From the NCBI RefSeq assembly GCF_041916975.1, contig NZ_JAYRYK010000001.1, positions 2,046,001-2,110,000 on the forward strand: a stretch of DNA of 64,000 bases, read 5' to 3'. Source of the DNA: Sphingosinicella sp041916975 (lineage in GTDB: Bacteria > Pseudomonadota > Alphaproteobacteria > Sphingomonadales > Sphingomonadaceae). Positions within the stretch are counted from its first letter, which is position 1, and each line of letters starts with the position of its first letter. A program made the position numbers and the translations under genes. This document shows, one piece after another, positions 1 to 9,272 of the stretch. The notes below the pieces were generated by a model. It did not search any database. It had not been told where the DNA came from and worked only from the letters and a program-made list of their open reading frames with translations.

Positions 1-920
1 CGCCCGGGCTCGATCCGCTGCGCCATGCTGAGCACCCCGAGATCGGCGTCATTTCAGTCTACGCGCAGGGGCAGGATTATCACGACACGATCAAGGCGCG
101 GCTGAAGACGCTCGCGCGCTGGCTGCTCGAAGCCGCGGGGGAGGGCGAGGTGAAGGTGTTCGTGGACACCGCGCCGGTGATGGAAAAGCCGCTTGGCCAG
201 GCCGCGGGGATCGGCTGGCAGGGCAAGCACACCAACCTCGTGAGCCGCGAACATGGGAGCTGGCTGTTCCTCGGCGCGATCTACACGACGCTGGACCTGA
301 CGCCCGATGCGCCGCACACCGACCGCTGCGGTTCGTGCGACGCGTGCCAGCGCGCGTGCCCGACGGCGGCGTTCACGGGGCCGTACAGCCTCGATGCGCG
401 GCGCTGCATCTCCTACCTCACGATCGAGCTGAAAGGTCCGATCCCGCACGAGTTCCGACGGGCCATCGGCAACCGCATCTACGGCTGCGACGATTGCCTT
501 GCGGTGTGCCCGTGGAACAGCTTCGCGCAGGCCTCCGCCGAAGCCGCGTTCCAGCCGCGCGCCGAGCTGACCGCGCCGCGCCTTGCCGAGCTTGCCGCGC
601 TCGACGATGCCGGGTTCCGGCAGGTGTTCGCGGGATCGCCGGTGAAGCGCGTGGGGCGCGACCGTTTCGTGCGCAACGTCGCCATCGCGCTCGGCAACAG
701 CGGATCGGCAGGTGCCGTGCCTGTTCTGGAGCGATTGCAGGAAGACGCCTCCGACCTCGTGCGCGAGGCAGCGGAATGGGGCCTTTCAGCGCTTGCCGAT
801 GATCTGGAACGCATGCGCGGCGAGCGCGGCGGCGATGATCGGCGCGAACAGGTTGAGGACGGGGACGAGGAACAAGGGCGCAGCGGTGAGGCCGAGCCGC
901 AGACGGAGCGCGCGGTTTGA
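1..920 (+). CDS. queG: Epoxyqueuosine reductase QueG, 5' end outside window
   Basis: Catalyses the last step of queuosine synthesis in tRNA, reducing epoxyqueuosine with a cobalamin and two 4Fe-4S clusters in the cytoplasm. The reading frame is open from base 3, so the N-terminus lies upstream; about 305 residues are visible. The ferredoxin-like cysteine clusters are clear: CGSCDACQRACP around bases 330-362 and CDDCLAVCPW around 487-516, with a further CISYLTIELKG segment between them. A HEAT-like tail (VREAAEWGLSAL) follows. The last ~45 residues are charged, low in complexity and run antisense through the 3' end of the next gene, a 135-base convergent overlap. Family identity is secure; the C-terminal tail is probably not conserved. 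Confidence 0.95.
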   Translation, partial: PGLDPLRHAEHPEIGVISVYAQGQDYHDTIKARLKTLARWLLEAAGEGEVKVFVDTAPVMEKPLGQAAGIGWQGKHTNLVSREHGSWLFLGAIYTTLDLTPDAPHTDRCGSCDACQRACPTAAFTGPYSLDARRCISYLTIELKGPIPHEFRRAIGNRIYGCDDCLAVCPWNSFAQASAEAAFQPRAELTAPRLAELAALDDAGFRQVFAGSPVKRVGRDRFVRNVAIALGNSGSAGAVPVLERLQEDASDLVREAAEWGLSALADDLERMRGERGGDDRREQVEDGDEEQGRSGEAEPQTERAV

Positions 921-1472
921 CACGATCAGCGCCGCGGCCTCGGCGCGCGGCATGTGGCGGATGGCAACCATCTCCAGAAGATCGCGCCCCATCAGCCAGC
1001 CGTTGACGGCGGTGAAGAGCAGCAGTGGACCGATCGCCGTGAACAGCAGCAGCAGATAGATAGGCGCGAGCGCGAGGTTCCACAGCACGACGCGCAGTGC
1101 GGAGGCCAGCGCGAGAAGGCCCGCTTCGGCGAGGGGCACGCGGCGATGCGCCATCGCGCGGGGGTAATGGCGGTCTTCGACGGCATCGACGACATCGTCG
1201 AGGAACAGGCCCATGACGCCGGTGGCGATGCCGGGGAACAGAAACCAGCCGCCGATGACGACGATCGGCAGCGCCGCCCAATCCGCCGCATCCACCCAGA
1301 AGCGCTGCATCCACACGGGCAGCGGCGGCGCGCTGCTGCCGCTGAGCCAGCGATCGAGACCGTACCAGACGCCCGCGAGGATCAGCAGCGTGAGCGCGAT
1401 CGATTTCAGGAACACGGCGACGAAGCGCCGGTCGGAAAGCTGGGCAAGGACGCGCGGCAGTTCGGCGAGCAT
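786..1472 (-). CDS. EI24/CysZ-like integral membrane protein
   Basis: A 228-residue membrane protein with several long hydrophobic segments (near residues 22-40, 65-85, 115-155 and 195-220). Length and segment pattern fit the EI24/CysZ family, whose Escherichia coli member takes up sulfate, but that activity cannot be assumed here because no cysteine-synthesis genes are nearby. The ATG start at 1472 has no clear ribosome binding site. The gene converges on queG and shares 135 bases with it. It is divergent from the adenosine kinase gene across 87 bases that must hold both promoters. Family assignment is moderately sure, substrate unknown. Confidence 0.7.
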   Translation of the reverse strand: MLAELPRVLAQLSDRRFVAVFLKSIALTLLILAGVWYGLDRWLSGSSAPPLPVWMQRFWVDAADWAALPIVVIGGWFLFPGIATGVMGLFLDDVVDAVEDRHYPRAMAHRRVPLAEAGLLALASALRVVLWNLALAPIYLLLLFTAIGPLLLFTAVNGWLMGRDLLEMVAIRHMPRAEAAALIVSNRALRLRLGLTAAPLFLVPVLNLFAPIIAAALAAHAFQIIGKR

Positions 1473-1559
1473 GGCGCGATACTAGCACCGAAGGTTGCGA
1501 ACCGCGAGATGCGCCGCTAGGGCTCGGCTTTCTCCCCTCTTCGCAGGTGAAACAGCCCG

Positions 1560-2549
1560 ATGACCAGCGCCTACGACATCGTCGTGATCGGCAATGCCCT
1601 TGTCGACGTGATCGCGTCCGCCGACGATGCCTTCCTCGCGGAGAACGGCCTCCAGAAAGGCTCGATGCATCTGATCGATACGGCGGAGGCGACGCGGCTC
1701 TATGGCCGCATGGGACCCGGACGCGAGGTTTCCGGGGGTTCGGGCTCCAACGCCGCGGTGGGTATGGCAGCACTCGGCAGACGCGTGAACTTCATCGGGC
1801 GCGTTTCGGGCGACCAGCTCGGCGAGGTGTTCGCGCATGACATTCGCGCCTCGGGCGTGGACTTCACGACCCCCTACGCGGCGGACGATACGCCGACGGG
1901 ACGCTGCCTGATCCTGGTGACGCCGGACGCGCAGCGCACGATGAACACCTTCCTCGGCACGAGCGCGATGCTGAGCGAAACGGACGTCGACTACGAGCTG
2001 ATCGCGGCGAGCCCGCTCACCTACCTTGAAGGCTATTTGTGGGACGCCGCCGATCCGCGCGCGGCGATGGCGAAGGCCTGTGAGGTGGCGCACGCGAACG
2101 GGCGGCGCGTGTCCTTCACGCTTTCGGACGTGTTCTGCGTGGAACGGCACCGCGCCGACTTCCTGCGCCTCGCGCACGGCGGCGTCGACATCCTGTTCGC
2201 CAACGAGAACGAGCTGAAGAGCCTCTACGAGACGGACGACTTCGACGCGGCGGTGGCGGCGCAGCGCGGCGCGTGCGAGGTGAGCGTGATCACGCGCTCC
2301 GAGAAGGGCGCGCTGGTGCTGACGAAAGACGAAGCCATCACGATCCCGGCGGAACCCGCCGCGCGCGTTGTCGATACGACGGGCGCGGGCGACCTGTTCG
2401 CGGGGGGCTTTCTTGCAGGCTTCTCGGAAGGCCGCGCGCTCGGCGACTGCGCGGTGATGGGCGCCGTGGCGGCTGCGGAAATCATCAGCCACATCGGCGC
2501 ACGCCCCGAAGCGGACCTTGCCGCGCTCGTCAAGAAACGCCTGGGCTAA
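1560..2549 (+). CDS. Adenosine kinase, PfkB/ribokinase family
   Basis: Phosphorylates adenosine, or a related sugar/nucleoside, from ATP. The 329-residue protein carries the PfkB N-terminal glycine motif GGSGSNAAVG (residues 59-68) and the C-terminal signature DTTGAGDLFAGG (from residue 272), in which the Asp of GAGD is the catalytic base. Alphaproteobacterial proteins of this length and N-terminus are usually annotated as adenosine kinase; other PfkB substrates remain possible. The ATG at 1560 follows an AGGTGA ribosome binding site at a good distance. A strong hairpin just after the stop closes the transcription unit. Confidence 0.85.
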   Translation: MTSAYDIVVIGNALVDVIASADDAFLAENGLQKGSMHLIDTAEATRLYGRMGPGREVSGGSGSNAAVGMAALGRRVNFIGRVSGDQLGEVFAHDIRASGVDFTTPYAADDTPTGRCLILVTPDAQRTMNTFLGTSAMLSETDVDYELIAASPLTYLEGYLWDAADPRAAMAKACEVAHANGRRVSFTLSDVFCVERHRADFLRLAHGGVDILFANENELKSLYETDDFDAAVAAQRGACEVSVITRSEKGALVLTKDEAITIPAEPAARVVDTTGAGDLFAGGFLAGFSEGRALGDCAVMGAVAAAEIISHIGARPEADLAALVKKRLG

Positions 2550-2557
2550 AAACAGTT

Positions 2558-2584
2558 CGGCCCGGTTCTTGTGGAACCGGGCCG
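2558..2584. terminator. Bidirectional rho-independent terminator
   Basis: Perfect 11-base inverted repeat CGGCCCGGTTC / GAACCGGGCCG with a 5-base loop, placed between two converging genes (kinase stop at 2549, permease stop at 2592). The A-rich run just before it (2547-2553) gives a U tract for transcripts arriving on the minus strand. Confidence 0.8.
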
Positions 2585-2591
2585 ATCCGTA

Positions 2592-4175
2592 TCAGGCCTG
2601 CTTGCCGCCCGGCGTCGGCGCGCCCGGCATCGGGGGCACCGGCTGCGGCGGGACATCGGCGTCGGCTTCGTGCACTTCGATGATGCCGCGGCCGACATGG
2701 CTCTTGCGGTAGCCGTAGGCGAAGTAGAGCACGAGCCCGATGCCGCCCCAGAGCGGCAGCACGATCTTCGCATCGAACGGCAGCGCGAAATACAGCCCCA
2801 CGCAGCCGATGATCGTGAGCGGACCGACGAGCCACAGCGCCGGCGTGCGGAACGGACGGACGCGGTTCGGATCGCGCTTCCGAAGCAGCATCACCGCAAT
2901 CGCCACCATCATGAACGCGAACAGCGTGCCGGCGTTGGCGATGTCTGCAAGCTTGCCCACGGGCAGGAACGCCGCCGTGAAGGTGACGGCGAGACCCGTG
3001 ATCAGCGTGATGATGTGCGGCGTCTTCCACTTCGGATGGATGGTGGAAAGCTTCTCCGGCAGCAGGCCGTCGCGCGACATCACGAAGAAGATGCGCGTCT
3101 GGCCGAACAGCATGACGAGAATGACCGACGGCAGCGCAAGGAAGGCGGCAAGGCCGATGAGGTTGCCGATCTTGAGATAGCCGATCTCGCGCAGCACGTG
3201 GGCGAGCGCCTCCTTCGAACAGGCGAGGGGCTCCTGACCCGCCGCCATCAGCGTCGAGCAGCGCGCGCCGAGTTCGGCCGAGCCGGGGGCCAGCCACTCG
3301 CCGAGCGCCGACGTGACCGGCTGCGAACCGAGCGGTGAGCCGATCGCGCCTGCTGCAACGAGCATGTAGAAGACCGTGCAGATCGCGAGCGAGCCGATGA
3401 GGCCGATCGGCACGTTGCGCTGCGGGTTCTTGGTTTCCTCGGCTGCGGTCGACACCGCATCGAAGCCGACATAGGCGAAGAAGATAGATGCTGCCGCGCC
3501 GACGATGCCGGCACCGCCCGAACCGTACCAGCCCTGCGGGGCGAACGGTTCGAAGTGATCCATCTGCATCACCGGCAGCGCGAGCACGACGAACGCGGTG
3601 AGCGCGGTGACCTTGATCGCGACGAGAACGGCGTTGACGCGCGCGCTTTCGGTCGTGCCGAGCATCAGGAGGCCCGTGATGAGCAGCGCGATGACGACAG
3701 CAGGGAGATTGATGATGCCGCCCGGCACATAGGGGCCGGAAATGAGCGAAATCGGCAGATCGATACCGAACCAGCCTTTGATCTGCCCGACGAAATAGCC
3801 CGACCAGCCGACCGAGACGGCGCTGGCCGCGACGGCATATTCAAGCACCAGCGCCCAGCCGACCATCCAGGCGAGAAGCTCCCCCATGACGGCATAGGTG
3901 TAGGTGTAGGCGGAGCCTGAAACGGGCACCATCGAGGCGATTTCCGAGTAGCAGAGCGCCGCGACGACGCAGACCGCGCCGGCGATGACGAAGCTGAGCA
4001 TCATGCCGGGGCCGGCCTTCTGCGCGGCTTCCGACGTGAGCACGAAAATACCCGTGCCGATGATGGCGCCGACGCCCAGAAGCGTCAGCTGAAGCGCGCC
4101 GAGCGAGCGGTGCAGCGACTTCTTCTGTGCTGTCGCCAAAATGGCGTCGAGCGATTTGACACGGCCAAAGATCAT
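2592..4175 (-). CDS. APC-superfamily amino-acid permease
   Basis: A 527-residue inner-membrane transporter with about 12-14 hydrophobic helices. The N-terminal part has the APC signature of the cationic amino-acid transporter (YfnA/CAT) type: GVGAIIGTGIFVLTS near residues 34-48 and the helix-3 region with YTYTYAVMGELLAWMVGW. A further hallmark, SIFFAYVGFDAVSTAAEETKNPQR, lies near residue 235. These proteins move amino acids by proton or sodium symport or by exchange; specificity cannot be read from sequence. The cytoplasmic C-terminus is proline-rich. The start is supported by a GGGGGGAG ribosome binding site about 8 bases upstream of ATG. The gene is monocistronic, ending at the bidirectional terminator. 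Confidence 0.9.
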   Translation of the reverse strand: MIFGRVKSLDAILATAQKKSLHRSLGALQLTLLGVGAIIGTGIFVLTSEAAQKAGPGMMLSFVIAGAVCVVAALCYSEIASMVPVSGSAYTYTYAVMGELLAWMVGWALVLEYAVAASAVSVGWSGYFVGQIKGWFGIDLPISLISGPYVPGGIINLPAVVIALLITGLLMLGTTESARVNAVLVAIKVTALTAFVVLALPVMQMDHFEPFAPQGWYGSGGAGIVGAAASIFFAYVGFDAVSTAAEETKNPQRNVPIGLIGSLAICTVFYMLVAAGAIGSPLGSQPVTSALGEWLAPGSAELGARCSTLMAAGQEPLACSKEALAHVLREIGYLKIGNLIGLAAFLALPSVILVMLFGQTRIFFVMSRDGLLPEKLSTIHPKWKTPHIITLITGLAVTFTAAFLPVGKLADIANAGTLFAFMMVAIAVMLLRKRDPNRVRPFRTPALWLVGPLTIIGCVGLYFALPFDAKIVLPLWGGIGLVLYFAYGYRKSHVGRGIIEVHEADADVPPQPVPPMPGAPTPGGKQA

Positions 4176-4280
4176 TCGGGAACTCCCCCCAGATACGAAA
4201 AGCTGCGCCTCCCCAGCCGCAGCCCGGACACTGAAACAATGTTGCGTGGTCTAGCGGCTTTCCCGCCGACAACAAACTGA

Positions 4281-4310
4281 AAAGCGCGCGATTCGGCGCG
4301 AAAAGCAGGA
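4281..4310 (-). terminator. Possible weak terminator after the his/HIT operon
   Basis: On the minus strand, just after the HIT gene stop, a short GC stem (CGCGC / GCGCG, 6-base loop, 4285-4300) is followed by CTTTTCAGTTTG. The stem is short, so this is tentative; the same 140-base gap must also carry the permease promoter. Confidence 0.35.
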
Positions 4311-4315
4311 GTGGC

Positions 4316-4696
4316 TCAGGCGGTCACTAGCATCGGCCCGAGTTTCTTCCCGCCGAAGATATGCACGTGGAGGTGCGGCACCTCCTGATGCGAATTGGGA
4401 CCGGCGTTGGCGAGCAGGCGGTAACCGGCCTCCTCTATGCCAAGCTCGCGCGCAACGGCGCCCACCGCGCGTACGAATCCGGCGATTTCGGTGTCCGCCG
4501 CCTTAGCAGCGAAATCCGCCCAGCTGACGTAGCGGCCCTTGGGGATCACCAGCACATGCGTCGGCGCCTGCGGATTGATATCGTGAAAGGCGAAGGCGTG
4601 GTCGTCTTCATAGACGGGCTTTGCCGGGATCTCGCCGCGCAGGATGCGCGCGAAGATGTTGTTGTCGTCGTATGGCTCAAGCGTTTCGACGCCCAC
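4316..4696 (-). CDS. HIT-family nucleotide hydrolase
   Basis: A 126-residue histidine-triad protein of the HinT type, which hydrolyses adenosine phosphoramidates and related nucleotide conjugates. The triad HLHVHIFGG is at about residues 108-116, preceded by HVLVIPKGR. The upstream in-frame ATG codons lie inside hisE and encode unconserved sequence. I instead place the start at a GTG one base after the hisE stop, with GGGAG 8 bases upstream, which gives the family-like N-terminus VGVETLEPYDDNNIFARIL. It is the last gene of the his run, a frequent alphaproteobacterial arrangement after hisE. Confidence 0.9.
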   Translation of the reverse strand: MGVETLEPYDDNNIFARILRGEIPAKPVYEDDHAFAFHDINPQAPTHVLVIPKGRYVSWADFAAKAADTEIAGFVRAVGAVARELGIEEAGYRLLANAGPNSHQEVPHLHVHIFGGKKLGPMLVTA

Positions 4697-4697
4697 G

Positions 4698-5030
4698 TCA
4701 GTCTCCCGGTGTTGCGGTTTTTCTGGCGGCTTTTTCGGAGATGCCCGACACGCCCTCGCGGCGGGCGAGTTCGGCATCGATATCATCGGGCGTAATGCCC
4801 GCGTCCGCCCAGAGGACGGAGAGGTGGAACAAGAGGTCCGCGCTTTCGCCGATCAGCCCCTCGCGATCGTTCTGCATGGCGGCGATCACGGCCTCCACGG
4901 CTTCCTCACCGACCTTCTGCGCGATCTTGGCGCGGCCCTTCACGAAGAGCTTCGCGACATAGCTTGCCTCCGGATCGGCGGCGCGGCGCGAGGCGACGAT
5001 GGCGGCGAGACGTTCGAGCGTTGCGGTCAT
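4698..5030 (-). CDS. hisE: Phosphoribosyl-ATP pyrophosphatase HisE
   Basis: Second step of histidine synthesis, removing pyrophosphate from phosphoribosyl-ATP. 110 residues, normal for a stand-alone HisE. The all-alpha MazG-like core carries the acidic metal-binding motif KVGEEAVEAVIAA (near residues 39-51) and GESADLLFHLSVL. The start is the internal ATG giving MTATLERLAAIV; the longer open frame upstream reads as unrelated arginine-rich sequence. It lies 31 bases after hisF and its stop is one base before the GTG start of the HIT gene, so the two are probably translationally linked. HisI is not in this window. Confidence 0.95.
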   Translation of the reverse strand: MTATLERLAAIVASRRAADPEASYVAKLFVKGRAKIAQKVGEEAVEAVIAAMQNDREGLIGESADLLFHLSVLWADAGITPDDIDAELARREGVSGISEKAARKTATPGD

Positions 5031-5061
5031 GCCGCGACCCTGACGCGCGGCGCGGGGGGCG

Positions 5062-5819
<758 letters not shown>

Positions 5820-5823
<4 letters not shown>

Positions 5824-6548
5824 GCGGCGATGGCGAGCGCTCGGCCGAGATCGAGACGGCCATCATAAATCGCGCGGCCGCAGATGACGCCCACGATCCC
5901 GTCTGCCGCGATCGCCTTCAGCGCATGAATATCCGCCTCGCCCGCGACACCGCCGCTGGCGATGACGGGGAGCGTCTGCGCCTTCGCGAGCGCGTGCGTG
6001 GCTTCAAGATTGACGCCTTTCAGGAGACCATCGCGGCCGACATCGGTGAACAGCACGGCAGCAACGCCCGCATCCTCGAAGCGGCGCGCGAGATCGGCGA
6101 CCGGCATGTCGGACGCTTCCGCCCAGCCTTCGGTGGCGACCATGCCGCCCTTCGCATCAACCGCGACGACGATCCGGTCCGGATACGCCTTTGCCGCGGC
6201 CTTCACGAAATCGGGGTCTTTCAGCGCGGCGGTGCCGATCACAGCGCGCGTGACACCGCGCGCGAACCAGCTTTCGACCGCCGCCATGTCGCGGATGCCG
6301 CCGCCGAGCTGCACCTTGCCGGCGAAAGCGGCGACGATTCGCGCCACCACATCGCCATTGACGCTGCGGCCCGCGAAGGCGCCGTCGAGATCGACGACGT
6401 GCAGCCACTCGGCGCCGCCCTGCGAAAAGACGGCCGCCTGCGCGGCGGGATCATCGGAGTAGATGGTGGCCCGCGCCATGTCGCCTTCGGCGAGGCGCAC
6501 CACCTGACCGGACTTGAGATCGATGGCTGGGAAGATCGTGAAGGACAT
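5820..6548 (-). CDS. hisA: ProFAR isomerase HisA
   Basis: Isomerises ProFAR to PRFAR, the substrate of HisFH. 242 residues, a beta/alpha barrel related to HisF. The catalytic Asp is in FPAIDLKSG (residue 10) and the second in LFTDVGRDG. The phosphate-binding segments LGGGIRD and ASGGV are visible. It sits between hisH (27 bases upstream) and hisF (4-base overlap). Confidence 0.97.
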
Positions 6549-6575
6549 TGCGGGGCTGCATTAGCCCCGGCCGGA

Positions 6576-7232
6576 TTACGGCGTCCAGCCCAGAAACGCG
6601 GCGAGGAACGAGAGACCGTAATGCTGGCTCTTTTCCGGGTGGAACTGCGCGCCGAGAATATTGTCGCGTCCGATGATCGCCGTGACCGGTCCGCCATAGT
6701 CGCAGGTGGCAAGCAGATGCGAATGATCGGCGCACTCGAAATGGAAGCTGTGCACGAAATAGGCCTCGCCGCCGTCTTCGATGTGGCGGAGCGCATCGTG
6801 ATTGATACCCGCGAGCTTCATCGAGACGGGCGACCAGCCCATGTGCGGAATCTTGAGGTTCGGATCGTGCGGATCGAGCTTCACGACCTTGCCGGGAATC
6901 CAGCCCAAACCCTGGTGAACGCCCTTTTCCTCGCCGCGCTTGGCGAGGAGCTGCATACCGACGCAGATGCCGAGGAACGGGCGCTGCTTCACGAGCACGA
7001 CCTCGCTCAGCACATCCTCCATGCCGTCGATCGCGCGCAGCGACGTCGCGCACTGGCCGAACGCGCCGACGCCCGGAAGTACGATGCGATCCGCCTGCGA
7101 TGCCGTGGAGGGGCTGTCCGTGACGACGATCTGCACGGCCACACCGATCTCGTTCGAAGCCGCCTCCAGCGCCTTCGCCACCGAGCGCAGGTTGCCCGCG
7201 CCGTAATCGATGACTGCAATCCGTTCCGCCAT
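6576..7232 (-). CDS. hisH: Imidazole glycerol phosphate synthase glutaminase subunit HisH
   Basis: Class I glutamine amidotransferase that supplies ammonia to HisF. 218 residues. The nucleophile cysteine lies in FLGICVGMQLL (near residue 90) and the His and Glu of the triad in QFHPEKSQ (near residue 199). The oxyanion-strand motif LPGVGAFG is intact. Genes for both partners, hisA and hisF, follow immediately. Confidence 0.97.
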   Translation of the reverse strand: MAERIAVIDYGAGNLRSVAKALEAASNEIGVAVQIVVTDSPSTASQADRIVLPGVGAFGQCATSLRAIDGMEDVLSEVVLVKQRPFLGICVGMQLLAKRGEEKGVHQGLGWIPGKVVKLDPHDPNLKIPHMGWSPVSMKLAGINHDALRHIEDGGEAYFVHSFHFECADHSHLLATCDYGGPVTAIIGRDNILGAQFHPEKSQHYGLSFLAAFLGWTP

Positions 7233-7260
7233 ACCGTGCCTGATCCTTAGAGCTTTCCGG

Positions 7261-7860
7261 TCAGCCGCCGAGAACGCCCTTGGTGCTCGGCACGCTGTCC
7301 GCCTTGCGCTGATCGATCTCCGTCGCCGTACGCAAGGCTCTGGCCAGACCCTTAAAGCAGGATTCGATAATATGATGTGAATTTTCGCCCGAAAGCTGCT
7401 CGATATGCAGCGTCATGCCGACGCTGCCCGCGAAACTGTGGAACCAGTGCGGGAACAACTCGGTATCCATCTCGCCGAGACGCGCCTGCGGGATCGAGAC
7501 CTTCCAGACCATGAACGGGCGACCCGAGATATCGAGCGCGACGCGCGTGAGCGCCTCGTCCATCGGCGAGAGCGCGTCACCGTAGCGACGGATTCCGCGC
7601 TTTTCACCGAGCGCCTTGTGGATCGCCTCTCCGAGCGCGATGCCGCAATCCTCCACCGTGTGGTGCTGATCGATGTGAAGGTCGCCCTTGCAGCTGAGCT
7701 TCACGTCGATGAGCGAGTGGCGCGAAAGCTGCTCCAGCATGTGATCGAGGAAACCGACGCCGGTTTCGATCTCGTACTTGCCGGTGCCGTCGAGGTTCAC
7801 TTCGACGGCGATGTCGGTCTCGTTCGTCTTGCGGACGATGCTTGCGGTGCGCGCGGTCAT
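7261..7860 (-). CDS. hisB: Imidazoleglycerol-phosphate dehydratase HisB
   Basis: Dehydrates IGP to imidazole acetol phosphate. 199 residues, the monofunctional form without the phosphatase domain found in enterobacteria. The manganese-binding histidine motifs are visible: FLDHMLEQLSRHS, DLHIDQHHTVEDCGIALG, HWFHSFAGS and NSHHIIESCFK. Its ATG overlaps the stop of the sugar dehydrogenase gene as ATGA, which ties hisB to an unexpected upstream partner. Confidence 0.97.
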   Translation of the reverse strand: MTARTASIVRKTNETDIAVEVNLDGTGKYEIETGVGFLDHMLEQLSRHSLIDVKLSCKGDLHIDQHHTVEDCGIALGEAIHKALGEKRGIRRYGDALSPMDEALTRVALDISGRPFMVWKVSIPQARLGEMDTELFPHWFHSFAGSVGMTLHIEQLSGENSHHIIESCFKGLARALRTATEIDQRKADSVPSTKGVLGG

Positions 7861-9179
7861 TCCGGCGCTATAGCGGGTTCCTTGGCAGGCTCAAGGTTCT
7901 TGAGCGCGGGACCGGTTACGCGCCAGATGCGGTTGCCGACGTCGTCCGCGACCAGCAGCGCGCCCGTGCGATCGAACGCAACGCCGACGGGGCGGCCCTT
8001 CGCATGGTCGCCGACGAGGAAGCCGGTGAGGATCTCGCGCGGCATTCCAGCGGGTTTTCCGTTCGCGAACGGCACGAAGATCACCTTGTAGCCCGAGCGG
8101 GGCTTGCGGTTCCACGAGCCGTGCTGGCCGACGAACGCGCCGCTGCCATCGGGCAGGAACGCGAGGCCGAGGCTCGCCGTGTGGGGGCCGAGTGCATAAT
8201 CGGGCTTGATGGCCTTCGCGACGAGATCGGGGCGTTTGGGCTGCGGGCGGGTGTCTTCGTTCTGGCCGTAGTAGCTGTAGGGCCAGCCGTAGAAGCCGCC
8301 GTCCTTCACGCTCGTCATGTAATCGGGCACGAGATCGCTGCCGAGCGCGTCGCGTTCGTTGACGGCGGTCCAGAGCGCCTTCGTGACCGGGTTCCAGTCC
8401 ATGCCGACGGGATTGCGGAGTCCGCTCGCGAAGATGCGCGCTGCCCCGGTCGCGAGGTCGATTTCGTGGATGGCGGCGCGGCCTTCCTCCACGTCCATCC
8501 CGCCCTCCGCGGCGTTGGAGACGGAGCCGACCGCGACATAGAGTTTCGTGCCGTCCTGGCTCGCCAGCAGGTTCCGCGTCCAGTGACCGGTGCTCTCGCC
8601 TTTGTTCGGCAGATCAATGACCTTCGCGCCGGGGCCTTTCAGCGACATCGCGCCATCCGCATAGGGCCAGGCGCGCACGTCGGCGTAATTGCCGACGTAG
8701 AAGCGGTCTCCCACGAGCGCCATGCCGAACGGCGAGCCAAGGCCTTCCGAGAGGAACGCACCGCGCGTGTCCACCACGCCGTCGCCATTGGTATCGCGGA
8801 GCAATGTGATGCGATCGGCCGAAGGCGCGCCCGCACCCGCCTTGCCCATGATATAGGCCTCGATACGGCCCATGATGCCCTTCACCGGGCGCGGCGGCTT
8901 GTTCGATTCGGCCACGAGGACATCGCCATTCGGCAGGCGGTAGAGCCAGCGCGGGTGATCGAGACCTTCGGCAAAGAGCGCGACGGCATACCCCTCGGCA
9001 GCAGTCGGCGCTTCACCCTGCCCCCACGGCTTCGCATCCGCGATGTGCAATGTGGGCATCATCGTTTCGACGGGGGCGGGAAGTTTCGGATCGGCGCCGG
9101 TGCCGTCCTCCACCTTCAGCGTCGCGGTATCGCCGCAGGCGGCGAGCGCAAGCAGTGCGGTAACGATGGCGATCCTCAT
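7857..9179 (-). CDS. PQQ-type sugar/sorbosone dehydrogenase-like lipoprotein
   Basis: A 440-residue exported beta-propeller protein of the soluble glucose/sorbosone dehydrogenase family, which oxidises sugars or aldoses with PQQ. The N-terminus MRIAIVTALLALAACGD is a lipoprotein signal with Cys at residue 15. Propeller segments typical of the family follow: YAVALFAEGLDHPRWLYRLPNGDVLVAE, GSPFGMALVGDRFYVGNY, RNLLASQDGTKLYVAVGS, SGLRNPVGMDWNP and GSWNRKPRSGYKV. The actual substrate and PQQ dependence are inferred. The stop codon overlaps the hisB start, so the gene appears to head the his transcript unless hisB has an internal promoter. Confidence 0.85.
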   Translation of the reverse strand: MRIAIVTALLALAACGDTATLKVEDGTGADPKLPAPVETMMPTLHIADAKPWGQGEAPTAAEGYAVALFAEGLDHPRWLYRLPNGDVLVAESNKPPRPVKGIMGRIEAYIMGKAGAGAPSADRITLLRDTNGDGVVDTRGAFLSEGLGSPFGMALVGDRFYVGNYADVRAWPYADGAMSLKGPGAKVIDLPNKGESTGHWTRNLLASQDGTKLYVAVGSVSNAAEGGMDVEEGRAAIHEIDLATGAARIFASGLRNPVGMDWNPVTKALWTAVNERDALGSDLVPDYMTSVKDGGFYGWPYSYYGQNEDTRPQPKRPDLVAKAIKPDYALGPHTASLGLAFLPDGSGAFVGQHGSWNRKPRSGYKVIFVPFANGKPAGMPREILTGFLVGDHAKGRPVGVAFDRTGALLVADDVGNRIWRVTGPALKNLEPAKEPAIAPE

Positions 9180-9200
9180 GTCGGTCTCCCGAAGGCGGAA

Positions 9201-9228
9201 TTGAAGCGCGATTTTCGCTTCCTATATC
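9201..9228 (+). promoter_or_regulatory. Candidate heat-shock (RpoH-type) promoter for hslVU
   Basis: TTGAAG at 9201-9206 and CCTATATC at 9221-9228 in the 93-base divergent gap before hslV. The pair resembles the alphaproteobacterial RpoH pattern (CTTGaa ... CyTATnT), which would suit a heat-shock protease. A 6-base inverted repeat GAAGCG / CGCTTC spans the spacer. No transcript evidence is available. Confidence 0.4.
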
Positions 9229-9272
9229 AGTTGGCGAACAGTCTCACATCCTGATGAAAGACACTTTCCAAC

